In this document: piece by piece, positions 45,901 to 53,186 of the stretch
How the letters are laid out: the number at the start of each line of letters is the position of its first letter
Numbering within the stretch: the stretch's first letter is position 1
From: Limnoperna fortunei
Lineage: Eukaryota; Mollusca; Bivalvia; Mytilida; Modiolidae
DNA length: 64,000 bases
Assembly: GCA_944474755.1 (NCBI GenBank)
Contig: OX104112.1
Span: 86,503,756 to 86,567,755 of the forward strand
Direction of reading: 5' to 3'
The notes under the pieces: generated by a model
Database searches by the model: none
What the model was told of the DNA's origin: nothing
What the model saw: the letters and a program-made list of their open reading frames with translations, nothing else
Made by a program: the position numbers and the translations under genes

Positions 45901-47102
45901 GTCAAAATAGGGTCTTTACTGGACAGAGAAATGTAAGCTTCACTTGCTAATCCGCTATAAGCATTTAAACGATATTTAGCTGAACGTAGCTTGTCAAATT
46001 TCATCTTGTTCGCACATTCATTACAGGAGCATTGAAATTTATGAGGTTTAGTAATGAACTCTTCACGCAGAATCAGCAACTGTACAATTTCATATTGATT
46101 CTTCTGGGCAGCAAGAATCAAAGGCGTTATATCAGGTGAAAACTGTGATTTCTCAAAATTGGTATCGTAGAAATTGTCTTCATCTCCCAGTTTTTTACGT
46201 TTCTTCCACATTTCTATGTATTGCTGATGATTAAGGATTTTTTCGGCTATCTGTATATGTCCGGCACTAATGGCTTGTAGGACAGCTTCATATATATGAT
46301 GGCCGCTTGACCTATCTAGAAGAACTTCAACAATCTACAAAAAGGAGTGAACAGTAAGATATTTTTTTTATAAAACATACGGTATTTGTCTATTAGATGG
46401 CTAACATATTATAAGCATTTTATTGTTAACTATCAATTTAAACAACCATGTCAAAATGTTTATGTTCGCGACTGTACTTTTAAAACAACTATTCTAAGCA
46501 AGATGAACCTGAATTTAGCTGCAAGGTGTCAACTTTTTCCAATATTTGCAAAAGGGTTTTTATCGTGTGTGAAGTGTGGCATTCTACAAACACGCCATCG
46601 ACTACGGTTCGCAGTCATTATAATGACATGATAACCCCCCGCGAGTGAGCCTCACATATCCACAACCCAGTACGCGCTGATCAGCTTTGTGTATCAAGCA
46701 CAAGGAACCAACCCATATGGTCCAAGAAGAAAAAATCATGCTAGGGCCTTTTCAACAAACACGATCAGCACAATGCATTTTTAGAACATAGTCGGTAATG
46801 ATATCTTAACGCCAGAAGATGTTTTTATTTTTAAAGATTATATAATTTAACGAAACAATATTTTATCACACCTCCAGATGTTCATTCTTGACAGCAAGTC
46901 GTAAGGCAGTCCTTCCCAACGCATCGATACAATTTACATTTAGGTTAGGGTTGTCCTGGAGGACCCGTTTGACTGTGGGTATGTCACCAAACTCTGCTGC
47001 ATGGAGAAATACTTCCTCTTCTGTACCTGCATGCTGCGAATGTTTGTATGATTTACTTAATAGAATGACATTCCCAAACACATCTTCTTTACCAGCACTC
47101 AT
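6618..47102 (-). CDS. TRPC-A: complete TRPC3/6/7-like cation channel gene, 14 coding exons
   Basis: Seen: joining exons 47102-46872, 46334-45843, 45199-45026, 40998-40834, 40440-40173, 37957-37818, 36949-36850, 36043-35892, 35652-35504, 34476-34278, 33268-33032, 12754-12623, 11003-10937 and 6907-6618 gives 2796 nt in one frame (931 residues plus stop), all with AG acceptors and GT donors. Order: ankyrin region (about 30-165), zinc motif H175-C179-C181-C184, linker helices, six membrane segments (about 335-682), pore W634-S-L-F-G-F-G-D-T-D643, TRP box E696-W-K-F-S-R701, and a coiled coil from about 814. Family knowledge: TRPC proteins form tetrameric non-selective calcium-permeable plasma membrane channels gated downstream of phospholipase [15 protein letters not shown] and [11 protein letters not shown] point to the TRPC3/6/7 group rather than TRPC1/4/5. 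Start: the ATG at 47102 is the first in frame of the last 5' open stretch; a further upstream non-coding exon is possible. Gene B is its tandem paralogue. Confidence 0.9.
7271..7605. mobile_element. 335-bp TIR/foldback element in TRPC-A intron 13
   Basis: AATTCCCTA / TAGGGAATT ends. Inverted interior arms share CCCATTTGCA-AGAGTT and ACAGCAGGTA-type sequence with mismatches. Confidence 0.6.
7622..7805. repeat. Left part of the dispersed repeat also seen at 39.1 kb
   Basis: Shares AATTCAATTTTG/AATGCAATTTCG, GATTTCTCAATATTTTT and ATATATGTTTATGTCAAT with 39091-39250 in the same orientation. Confidence 0.6.
8237..8256 (+). repeat. C20 homopolymer
   Basis: Uninterrupted run of 20 C in otherwise AT-rich intron 13; its length may be affected by sequencing error. 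Confidence 0.9.
8866..9579. mobile_element. 714-bp long-inverted-repeat element in TRPC-A intron 13
   Basis: Arms of about 75-85 bp (8866-8938 and 9494-9579) share ATTACATGACATTTTTGATA, TTGATATTGGCCC and CATATGGAGAAAT in opposite orientation. The interior contains an unassigned 170-codon open frame on the minus strand (9342-8830) that runs into the left arm; I do not call it a gene. Confidence 0.65.
10370..10490. repeat. 121-bp near-perfect palindrome (intron 13)
   Basis: AGGGTTATTGCATGAATATT at the left and its complement at the right. The arms continue through ATATTGTCCC and TATATTGCA to a short centre. Confidence 0.85.
10591..10750. repeat. 160-bp foldback repeat (intron 13)
   Basis: AAATAGATTATTGCGAGCGG...GACATGGTCAGACC and complement, with a centre at TATCGCTCGGTATA. 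A partial relative lies at 39300-39390. Confidence 0.85.
10937..11003 (-). CDS. TRPC-A exon 13 (CaM/IP3R-binding-like helix)
   Basis: 67-nt exon, [20 protein letters not shown] then TE. It aligns with the TRPC 'VMxxLVxRYV' helix that precedes the coiled coil. It differs from gene B exon 13 by one nucleotide. Confidence 0.9.
11335..11488. repeat. 154-bp foldback repeat (intron 12)
   Basis: Arms of about 62 bp: AGAAATAATTCACGGAGG, TTGTTTTACAAC, ACCATTTATGTC and their complements with a few mismatches. Confidence 0.83.
12623..12754 (-). CDS. TRPC-A exon 12 (C-terminal linker)
   Basis: Residues 770-813, phase 0. [33 protein letters not shown], ending DEKLTYD before donor GAT/GTACGA. Gene B has [11 protein letters not shown] and KLTYH at the same place. 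It lies 20.3 kb downstream of exon 11, and is joined to it by shared phase, by the parallel layout of B, and by continuation into the conserved TYxKVMQ segment. Confidence 0.85.
13165..17200. repeat. 52-bp satellite, block 1 (about 78 monomers) in TRPC-A intron 11
   Basis: Head-to-tail monomers of 52 bp containing AACCTTGTATCATCGTTATA and GTTTGTTACTGTTTAGTGTA. Each canonical monomer holds two dyads, AGGTTT-C-AAACCT and CGTTATAACG. Monomers vary by single substitutions and 1-bp indels. A local 5-monomer (260 bp) duplication is visible at 14728/14988. The block ends exactly at the target duplication of the 6.9-kb insertion. Open frames inside it are by-products of the repeat. Confidence 0.97.
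17941..22905. repeat. Five tandem ~0.98-kb units rich in GGCGGCCAT motifs
   Basis: Units start at TAACAAGTGCTGATTG (17941, 18929, 19976, 20955, 21931). Each contains several ~130-bp subrepeats with GTTGAAATCGGACAACTTTT and alternating GGCGGCCATTTTG / GGCGGCCATCTTGG. Each unit ends with a (GAA)n(TAA)n tract of variable length. Units are nearly identical apart from small deletions (unit 2 near 19320, unit 5 near 22000), so the amplification is recent. A diverged extra unit head lies at 17338. They form the 3' tail of the LINE insertion. Frames through them ([11 protein letters not shown] etc.) are not genes. Confidence 0.93.
19919..19975. repeat. Single hairpin unit between 1-kb units 2 and 3
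   Basis: Same flank and same AAATCCCCGAC/GTCGGGGATTT hairpin as the cluster at 22.9-23.1 kb, between a (GAA)n(TAA)n tract and the head of 1-kb unit 3. It shows that the hairpin and the 1-kb module move or amplify together. Confidence 0.9.
22907..23130. repeat. Tandem hairpin units: three 60-bp copies plus one variant
   Basis: Exact 60-bp period. Each unit is an AT-rich spacer, AAGAAACGGTGCAAAAACAA and a 30-nt inverted repeat (22925-22954, 22985-23014, 23045-23074) with arms AAATCCCCGAC / GTCGGGGATTT around ACTTCGTG. A fourth unit (23077-23128) has the same flank, but its arms are ATGTCTCCCAAA / TTTGGGAGACAT around ACTTCG. They lie just 3' of the LINE stop codon on the minus strand. A single copy also precedes 1-kb unit 3 (19919-19974). 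Confidence 0.92.
23283..24089 (-). pseudogene. C-terminal fragment of a LINE reverse transcriptase
   Basis: About 269 residues are open from the 5' junction to the stop at 23283. It starts inside the conserved '[23 protein letters not shown]' region that follows the catalytic palm in Jockey/CR1/L2-like elements. It continues with [18 protein letters not shown] and [14 protein letters not shown], and ends with a zinc-knuckle-like pattern C-x-C-G-x6-H-x4-C ([17 protein letters not shown]). The catalytic FADD-type motif and endonuclease are missing because the copy is 5'-truncated. No stop codons interrupt the remaining frame, suggesting a fairly recent insertion. The exact LINE clade is not resolved. 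Confidence 0.85.
24091..32957. repeat. 52-bp satellite, block 2 (about 170 monomers) with higher-order structure
   Basis: Continues block 1 in the same orientation and phase. A variant module with GTTATAAGGTTG recurs at about 24484, 25161, 25576, 26043, 26459, 27030, 27911, 28491, 28741, 29262, 29675, 30247, 31128, 31491, 31913 and 32475. The spacing series repeats, revealing copies offset by about 3217 bp and 2228 bp. The last recognisable monomer stops about 75 bp before the donor of exon 11. Confidence 0.97.
33032..33268 (-). CDS. TRPC-A exon 11 (TRP box)
   Basis: [20 protein letters not shown] then [12 protein letters not shown], the TRP helix and proline-rich TRP box 2, followed by a Cys-rich patch (CCSHCCKS) and a polar tail ending HHGEKYGP. 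Donor CCT/GTGAGT. The 52-bp satellite of intron 11 ends only about 75 bp beyond this donor. Confidence 0.92.
34278..34476 (-). CDS. TRPC-A exon 10 (pore and S6)
   Basis: [20 protein letters not shown] (pore helix and filter), then [20 protein letters not shown] and [17 protein letters not shown] (S6). Acceptor TATTTCAG, donor ACG/GTAAAT, 199 nt as in gene B. The short acidic GDTD segment right after the filter is present in both paralogues. Confidence 0.93.
34841..35059 (+). mobile_element. Degenerate SINE in TRPC-A intron 9
   Basis: GGTGGACGAGTAGATAGAG head, ATTGATCACAGGTGTGTCAA, tail GACGCCATGATTTTGCC and AAAACAAAACAAAT. Highly diverged; a similarly degraded copy sits at the equivalent place in TRPC-B intron 9. 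Confidence 0.75.
35133..35381. mobile_element. 249-bp element with TTATACGATATAAC ends (TRPC-A intron 9)
   Basis: TTATACGATATAAC at the left and GTTATATCGTATAA at the right, no coding frame. It lies between the shared intron-9 SINE and exon 9, and has no counterpart in TRPC-B. Confidence 0.65.
35504..35652 (-). CDS. TRPC-A exon 9 (S5)
   Basis: [19 protein letters not shown] (S5), then [16 protein letters not shown] and a polar turret ending VYFA. Donor GCAGA/GTAAGT is phase 2; the Asp codon is completed by exon 10. Same length (149 nt) in gene B. Confidence 0.92.
35892..36043 (-). CDS. TRPC-A exon 8 (S4)
   Basis: [19 protein letters not shown] then [19 protein letters not shown] and [13 protein letters not shown]. 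This is the most family-diagnostic exon: the SFSRI-Y-LPANE string is typical of TRPC3/6/7. 152 nt, the same length as in gene B, with a 102-nt perfectly identical stretch. Confidence 0.92.
36850..36949 (-). CDS. TRPC-A exon 7 (S3-S4 loop)
   Basis: [20 protein letters not shown] then [13 protein letters not shown], ending with the first base of an Asp codon (phase 1). Acceptor AATTGTAG, donor GCAG/GTTTGT. Gene B has the matching exon at the right edge of the window. Confidence 0.85.
37079..37631. mobile_element. TIR element in TRPC-A intron 6
   Basis: CTGTGGTTTCAT (37081) and ATGAAACCGCAG (ending 37629), TA on each side. The inverted parts continue with TTCGTGG and CCACGAAAT motifs. About 549 bp, no coding capacity. 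Confidence 0.75.
37818..37957 (-). CDS. TRPC-A exon 6 (S2-S3)
   Basis: Completes the split Gly and continues [18 protein letters not shown], then [20 protein letters not shown] (S3). The donor ATG/GTAGCT at 37817 is weak but keeps phase 0 and gives the best alignment to TRPC3-type proteins across the S3-S4 loop. A downstream AAA/GTGATT is an in-phase alternative that would add 16 residues. Confidence 0.78.
38301..38751. mobile_element. Mutator-like long-TIR element in TRPC-A intron 5
   Basis: CCTCACAAGTCAGGGTTT at the left and its complement at the right; the inverted ends continue through CTAGGAAATTCCCGGGCTAG. Inner part shares GCTTGTTTC, CAATGAAATTGCTTGAAAC and GATTTTCACATGGTC with the 53-kb copy. 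Short flanks TTGAATAT / TTGGATAT may be a decayed target duplication. Confidence 0.75.
39091..39392. repeat. Dispersed repeat uniting sequences found apart at 7.6 and 10.5 kb
   Basis: The first part (to about 39250) matches 7622-7805 (GTCACAATTA-A-TTCCGACGTCAT, AAGATTTCTCAATATTTTT). The second part matches 10498-10745 (AACAATATTACCA, GAAAGCGTCCTC, GGTCTGACCATGTTCTAATT). It lies in TRPC-A intron 5. Confidence 0.65.
39602..40068. mobile_element. Long foldback element in TRPC-A intron 5
   Basis: Outer arms AAAGCCAAGTGA...GTCCGCGG and CCGCGGAC...TTACTTGGCTTT. Inner arms of about 115 bp include AATGACTAGGGCCATTCGTT and CATTTGTATCGTTCCATAAT with their complements from 39843 to 39955. Confidence 0.75.
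40173..40440 (-). CDS. TRPC-A exon 5 (S1 and extracellular loop)
   Basis: Residues 355 to first base of 444. [20 protein letters not shown] followed by a hydrophobic helix (S1). A polar loop with NATNQS (possible N-glycosylation) comes next, then [13 protein letters not shown] entering S2. Donor ATTG/GTGAGA splits a Gly codon (phase 1). Confidence 0.88.
40834..40998 (-). CDS. TRPC-A exon 4 (pre-S1 elbow)
   Basis: Residues 300-354, phase 0. [19 protein letters not shown] matches the TRPC 'FVAHPNCQQ' block directly after exon 3. A hydrophobic stretch [17 protein letters not shown] follows. Acceptor CATTTTAG, donor AAG/GTAATC. No ORF of useful length marks this exon alone; it was found by homology and phase. 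Confidence 0.87.
42238..42374 (-). mobile_element. SINE tail fragment in TRPC-A intron 3
   Basis: AGTTTAACGCCACTTTTAGC and ATCGTGGCGTC match the 3' end of the family. The head is lost. Confidence 0.6.
42480..43879. mobile_element. 1.4-kb TIR element with seven internal ~172-bp tandem repeats (TRPC-A intron 3)
   Basis: Perfect terminal inverted repeat CCCCCCGCTT / AAGCGGGGGG, flanked by TA on both sides. A short (CCGT)n tract lies at 42522-42548. From 42567 about seven units of ~172 bp carry CAACTCCTCCTACACCAC, CATAGTGCCATTGTGCAG and ATATTTGGGGTTTCCCATA. The frames in it are repeat shadows. Confidence 0.82.
43950..44298. mobile_element. TIR element dense in CACGTG / TTCACGTGAA motifs (TRPC-A intron 3)
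   Basis: Perfect 13-bp ends TTACACAGGGAAA / TTTCCCTGTGTAA. The interior is largely iterations of TTCACGTGAA and half-sites such as TTCACGTTAA and TTCATGTGAA on both strands, with a unique centre near 44110-44170. No coding capacity. Confidence 0.83.
45026..45199 (-). CDS. TRPC-A exon 3 (linker helix region)
   Basis: Residues 242-299, phase 0. Begins [15 protein letters not shown] and ends [14 protein letters not shown], the usual TRPC linker helices before the pre-S1 segment. Acceptor TTTGGTAG, donor AAG/GTTTGT. Confidence 0.88.
45843..46334 (-). CDS. TRPC-A exon 2 (ankyrin / TRP_2 region, zinc motif)
   Basis: Residues 78-241, phase 0 at both ends. It begins [10 protein letters not shown] and contains the conserved TRPC block [12 protein letters not shown]. 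The zinc-binding pattern [12 protein letters not shown] gives H175, C179, C181 and C184; this HCCC site binds structural zinc in TRPC channels of known structure. [20 protein letters not shown] and the LTAFEL helix follow, as in TRPC3/6. Confidence 0.9.
46550..46690 (+). repeat. Same dispersed family, diverged fragment (TRPC-A intron 1)
   Basis: TTTTTATCGTGTGTGAAGTG, CACGCCATCGACTACGGTTC and ACATGATAACCCCCCGCGAG match the 3' half of the 59.8-kb copy. Confidence 0.55.
46872..47102 (-). CDS. TRPC-A exon 1 (start codon, first ankyrin repeats)
   Basis: Residues 1-77. The ATG at 47102 opens [10 protein letters not shown]. The TRPC N-terminal signature follows ([17 protein letters not shown], then [17 protein letters not shown]). 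The donor falls after GAA CAT CTG GAG at 46871 (GTGTGA). The frame stays open upstream to a TTG at 47168, but no ATG lies there and CTTGTTCAG just upstream could be an acceptor, so the 47102 ATG is preferred. Confidence 0.85.
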
Positions 47103-47168
47103 TTTAAATCTTTCTTCCTTGTTAATGTCAAACTTTGAAGAACTGATATGTTTAGTAATTCTGAACAA

Positions 47169-49335
47169 GTGGTATATTTGTTTACAATATCAGAGAACCA
47201 AAATAATTGTACAATCGGCGTCATTCATCCAGTATGAATGCCGCCGATAACGGATAACAAAGAACCGCTATTTTTTCAAAGTAAGTCCCAACTCCAAAAT
47301 AAAAGTCATAATTAGTTCAATGTATGAAACGATTGTTTCAAAATTAAACGAGGAAAATATCATTTTCTGATTCATCGGAAAACGGAAAACGGGATATGAT
47401 CAAACAATTCTGTGTAAGGAAACGACCTTTAAAACGAGAAATGACAAATTAGTAAACATGGGAAATTATGTTTTTCATTTTTCATTTTACTTATCCCGCC
47501 CCGCCAACCTCCAAACAATAATAGAACAGCGAAATTAGTATCATTTTACCAAAAACCCAAACATTAAATATATAACCTAAAATAAAATTGAAATGAAAAG
47601 TTGAGCAGCAGCAAATTACAACGAGGAAAGATATTAAATATACAATCAGAACTTCATGGGATTTGCACTTGCAACTAATTTCATTTTTACTTATACCAGT
47701 AAATTTTTATATGTTGTCACTTCACTTGTTTCAACGAAGTGTATGATACTCTAATGCAAACATCACTGCACAATGTGAAAAAATATTGATGATGTCTTTT
47801 AATAAAAAGTTTTGAATCTGAAATTTGAGCTAATATATAATGATGGAACTGATTACATTTCAAGCTGCATTGAGAAACTGTATTCAAAACCGCAAAACTG
47901 CTGCATACAACTTTTAAGTAACTTCTTCCCACACAAATTAAAAAGCACACAAAATGCAAAATATATTTTAAGTAGTGGTGTTGGAGGTACAGAACTCATC
48001 TGTCTGAATATTTATGCTCTGTTATCTATGTGCTTGGCACATCTGCAGTCAACACGATCTCACGTCACTTCTGATTCTTAGAGGGAATAAGCAAAGTTTG
48101 TAATTGTATCACTTATTAAATCAGTTTTTGTCCAAAATTCAAATATAGAGTAATAAACTTCTACAAAATGATGTTGAAATTTCAGATGTATATACAGATA
48201 CATATTATATGTATAAATGTAAATTTTCGGTTTTACGTATAAAAGGAAATAATACCTATTCTGCGAATTTTAATGATGTTGATAACAAAAATATTCAATA
48301 GAGTCATTACCTGTTTCATACGGTCATACTGTCACACTAGAAATTCTGCAAATGAAGACGTCTCAAATTAAATCTCCATTGGCGACATCAATGTACACTC
48401 TAGTTTCATATTCAGTGCGTTTTGTTGATTTTAGGTCTTTAATAATGTTAATTGTCACGACTGATACACCATCGGATCTTCAAATAAAATAATTGTCTAG
48501 AAATCTCAAATAACAAGAGTTTATTAGATGGGAACTTGTGTCCAGTCAGTACTGAACGAAACTGTAACATTTAATACACAACTATAATACAATAATCATA
48601 ATAATAAAAAAACCGCGCGTAAACCAAACGCTTTAAAACGTAAACAGTTAAGAAGTACATACTAGTGTCTTTATTCATTTATCTTTCTGTCGATTTATGT
48701 TTTTATTTGTGCTTCTCAAAACGTCTTGGTATATGCTAAATTACTACTCTCCCACACATCTACCTCAGTCAATTTGCACTGTCTTACAAGACAACCATAA
48801 TAAAGAAACTTTACTTCCAATTAATGTACGTTAATAAACCAAAATTTTATTCCGCTACTTGATATCTTTAGATTCGATACTAGTAATCTGACTTGATCCC
48901 GAAAGGTGATATTGCTAATATTAAACTACAATATCAAGTTTACGAGTTAATATATCGCGACCTCTTTATTACTAGTTAATTAATATTCACAAAATATTTT
49001 ATTGTCTCAAGTCCAGAAATATAAATGGAAGAACTTTTTACCCCCTCTCCACGTTTGTGTTAATGTGTGTGGTAGTGTGAGTTTCCTTTCGTAAATATTT
49101 TCCGCCCTACTTCCTGTTTACCAAGTCAATTTTCAGTCGTCCATATCCATTTTAGGTCACATTTGTCTCAACAATAATCAATAATACAATACTGAAATTT
49201 TGCAAGTAGCCTTGTATTATTGTGGGATTCATTTTCAGATGTCTCCGACTCCTATTTACTTGTTTATTCAATTTTAAGCCACCCGTAAACCATTTACCGT
49301 TACATATTTCTCAGCAATCATAAATATAGATTATT
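47169..49335. other. Upstream region of TRPC-A
   Basis: Expected to hold the promoter and any 5' non-coding exon of TRPC-A. No TATA box or other site can be assigned with confidence, and no second gene is seen. Confidence 0.5.
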
Positions 49336-49484
49336 ACACAGGGTTTTCTATGTCAGGTGTGTCCCCATATTATTCCGAGACTCCTATATTTGGTCGACAG
49401 CCTCGACCAAATATAGGAGTCTTGAGCCTCGACCAAATATAGGAGTCTTGAAATAATATGGGGACTGATATGAAAACCCTGTGT
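49336..49484. repeat. 149-bp foldback repeat, intergenic
   Basis: ACACAGGGTTTTC ... CCCCATATTATT ... GACTCCTATATTTGGTCGA and complements. The right arm contains a 28-bp tandem duplication of the CCTCGACCAAATATAGGAGT block. Confidence 0.8.
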
Positions 49485-51427
49485 CATAATCTGTTTATGA
49501 GACATTTTCAGCTATATTTTTATATATGGGACTTTACATGTATGACTTTCAATGTATGTTACGTATGTTTTTGTTTGTTTTAATTTCCCATAAAATCGAC
49601 AAACGTGTCGGTATCAATTACTGATTCGGTTACCATACCGTACATTTATTAGCTATTGTATGAATATTAATTATGAAACAGACAATATTTTAGTGACGTC
49701 ATCGGAAATGATTATAATGATGACGTCTTCGGAATTGATTATAGTGAAGCTCTACAGGTGCACGAGACCTTCAGATGCATATCAAGTCATTGTCGAACAC
49801 GCGAGGACTTGATATGTAGTATCAGTCCTCCGACAAAATATGTCTAGGACACTTCCGCCTGTCTCACCTGGACAAAATCAACCGTATCAAAGCAAAATGA
49901 ATGATAAATGATACAATTCTGAAGTTTTGTCCGTAGCCTTTCATGCCATATAGTGCGATTCATTTTCTGACCACTCTTTGTTTACCGCGTCAATCAAATT
50001 TCAGCCGTATGCAACTATATGTAATTTCAAAGTACTAGCCCCACCCTCTGGTGGAACTCATATTACTTGATTCATTTTTTATAGCGTGTTCTTATTCTGA
50101 AATTTGCTGTAATAGTGCTCGTCAAACACTACATATTCACCAATTAACCAATCACGAGTAAGGCTGTATAAAATAACACCTATTAAATTTCCTTATAACT
50201 TTATGCGAGTGACAAAAAAAATTGACCCACATAAAATAGAGAAACTAAACTGGAGGCATTTAAATCTAGTCCGTTATTTCTTAACGATGATAGTATCGAA
50301 TAATAATGAAAGTTTGTGTCTCTATTATTAAAATACCGGTTTTTTACGTGTCGATAATTATTCTAACACAAACGATAGGTTGCATCGACATTTCTTTTGC
50401 AGACATTTACTATACATAAGATTAACAGTGGATTGTATTCTTGTTAAGGCATTAGCATGTTACATGCTGCTTCTCTAAGTAGCACGCAACAATAAAACTT
50501 GAGTTTGTAAATTGCTTAACTGTGAACAGGTTACTTCTGCATTTAGGCATTGTAAAAATCCAATTGCCGTCAATTGTTTGCAAATTTACATAACACAGAG
50601 GAGATTGATAAAAAACAGGAAGAAAAAATCGTCTTGTCGCGCCAGGACAAGACTGAAAATATTAAACAACATACAATCACCAACACATACATACAGTATT
50701 TCTTATTGTTTTACATGTACTATTGCTATAAATTTTACGCAATCGTATAATTCACACCTGATGTACATGTACATGTATTACGTAACAGTTCACTTACATA
50801 TTAAAGTATATGCAAAGTGACACACCAATAATAATATTCATATATTTTAAAAACTTATAAAAACTATATGAATTATTTCTGTCATACGAAACACAACGAA
50901 ATATTAAATATCATGTGACGTTCATAATTGACATTGAAATCTTATACAGAGAGAGTTAATTGTTTTCCTTGTTTTCCTTATTCCTTCAGGTATTGTTCTA
51001 AAGAAGACTGCGTAGATTTAATTAGGTTTAGAGTAGTTAAAATTGTCGTTATGCCATGACAAAAATTATTTTATTAAACCTTTCACTGTCTATTACATTC
51101 AATATACATAGAGTTGCACTTCAGTAGATATAGTGCACCTCCATGTATTGTAAGACATCGTGAAGTTGGTTCTTTTCTTGTTAGGGTCAAAGCCATTAAC
51201 CTGGTAGTTTTTGTTTGTCTGCCATGCATATTTTATCATATAGGTACAAATAGTTGACTTGGAACATATATCAGCGGAAAGTTAAATAGAAAAGTAATAT
51301 AAATGTCCATCAGCATTTGGTCTCAGTAAGAAATATTTTTGGCTTGACGGTGATTTCACTGCTGTCCGATATACACACAGTATTCTGGCTACGGAGGAAG
51401 CCAATTTATAAAATAGTTTCATTGATT
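49485..51427. other. Intergenic between TRPC-B and TRPC-A
   Basis: Nothing coding. A short duplicated block (about 49694-49745) repeats GACGTC-TCGGAA-TGATTATA; the first copy holds a perfect TGACGTCA. A small inverted repeat, CATATCAAGTC/GACTTGATATG, lies at about 49778-49816. Confidence 0.5.
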
Positions 51428-51825
51428 GTTTGCATGAATGCTTTACGTCCAACCAACAGTGTTTTCAGCTATATTCAGGACGAGAACACATTAAAAAAAA
51501 CAATAAATTAATTCGGAAAATTATACCAAAGGTCAAAAATTTTGAATGGAAACTGGACAACTTTATAGTGTGGGTAGAGGTGGAAATTTTTAGCGTTGGT
51601 GTTAGGTATTTTGTTTTTTCTTTCTTTCTTTATCTGTAGCGGCTACAACAAGCCTACTCTTAACGACATCTACAAAAGGTATCTTTATCATGCAAGGAGC
51701 GGGGCACTATCCAAACATGTTACCGTGGTCCGTGTCCAGACCTTCGTATTACGACATGACAACTACCAAACGGGAGGGTATTCCTATCCACCAACTGGGG
51801 ATGAACTGGGCAGCACGACAATGAA
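51428..51825 (+). repeat. Same dispersed ~400-bp family, second copy
   Basis: CTTTACGTCCAACCAACAGT, CAGCTATATTCAGGACGAGA, TGTAGCGGCTACAACAAGCC, CTTTATCATGCAAGGAGCGG in the same order as at 59.8 kb. Confidence 0.72.
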
Positions 51826-53176
51826 CGTGTATGTACTGTACGAGTAGCAGACACAGAAAAATAGCATCCATGTTATGCTTTGGACTTCAATACCAACGAA
51901 ATTTAATTCGTCTGGAACACTTTGTACCGTCTTATTCACAAAAGACCGTAAAAACAAAAGAGTCTAGCGCCAAATAAGAATACTACTGTAGCAGACAATC
52001 TTTTAATGAACTATCATACACGAAACCCCATGTAAATGACAATAGATAAAACACATAGGCATTTAACATTTGTTATTAATTAACTATAATAATATTCGCC
52101 TAAATAACAGTTAAACTGTCAATATGATATATTTTTCTGAAATATGGAATTAACTAGTCCAATAGCGGTATTGGCCGGATTCGCAATGTTATTAACAAAA
52201 GACATGCCGACCTCCTATTAGATATTACCGCTTTGTCTGTTGTGATGTAAAAGAACAACAATATTGTTAGCAATATTATGTTTACGGATTATGTTAATTA
52301 CATCATTTATGAAATATATGTATCATTGACTTTGTCCACCATTATATTTGAATGAATCTGCTCTATAGGCTTCACTCCTATAAATATAAAAATTATTACA
52401 ATTTGTATTCTGAAATACGTTTTTTAAATGTGGTGCATACAAAATTTAATGTAATATAGCCAAGACAAAGATTCGTGGCATTTTATTACAAACATAACAA
52501 GTAACAAACTTAAGTACTACACATCGTCCAAGCAGTCTAAGCAAACACTGTGCTCTCTTTACGAACCATTGTGACAATGGTCAACAATAGCATAACAAAA
52601 ATGCACAAATTTACAAAACCAAATGTAACGGTCTAACAAATCATTCTACTCAAACTCAATTATTACATGTTTAATCTATCTGTAGCTTTTTTACAATCTA
52701 CGAAATTTGCGATCCCGTTTGATACTTTACTGATAACTTCTTAAGATTTGTAAACTAGGAAATTATACTTAGTTTGTCAAATCTTCTTGCAAATCTTTCA
52801 CGTTCAAATTCAAGTATTAATTTGCAAGGAACATATGTTACATCCACGAATCAACACAAATCATATAAATTCAACCACACTAAAATATAACAATGATAAC
52901 ATTTGTTTTTATTATCTGAAACACAATGAGTTATTTGAATAAATAGACATGTTTTTTTTCATTATATCGTATGACTTTTGTGAATACATCACAATCTTCT
53001 AATCTGCTCTTACTTGTTTCTTTGAATAAATTTGAAAAAGGAAATTTACTGTAGCATATAGTTTTGGCGTTTATTTTTTTGATCCAATATACATAGAAAC
53101 AAACTTAGTAAAACAAAGATTTCTTCAGAACTTTACGTCAGATTCTTAAGTAATTTATAAATAAACTTTGAGGCTT
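51826..53176. other. Intergenic, nothing recognised
   Basis: AT-rich with only short frames. No repeat structure was found by reading. Confidence 0.55.
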
Positions 53177-53186
53177 TCAAACCATG

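Noticed and set aside
47100..47168. Extending TRPC-A upstream to a TTG at 47168
   Set aside because: TTG is not a normal start in animal nuclear genes. The first ATG in frame is at 47102, and the upstream bases look like a possible acceptor or 5' UTR.
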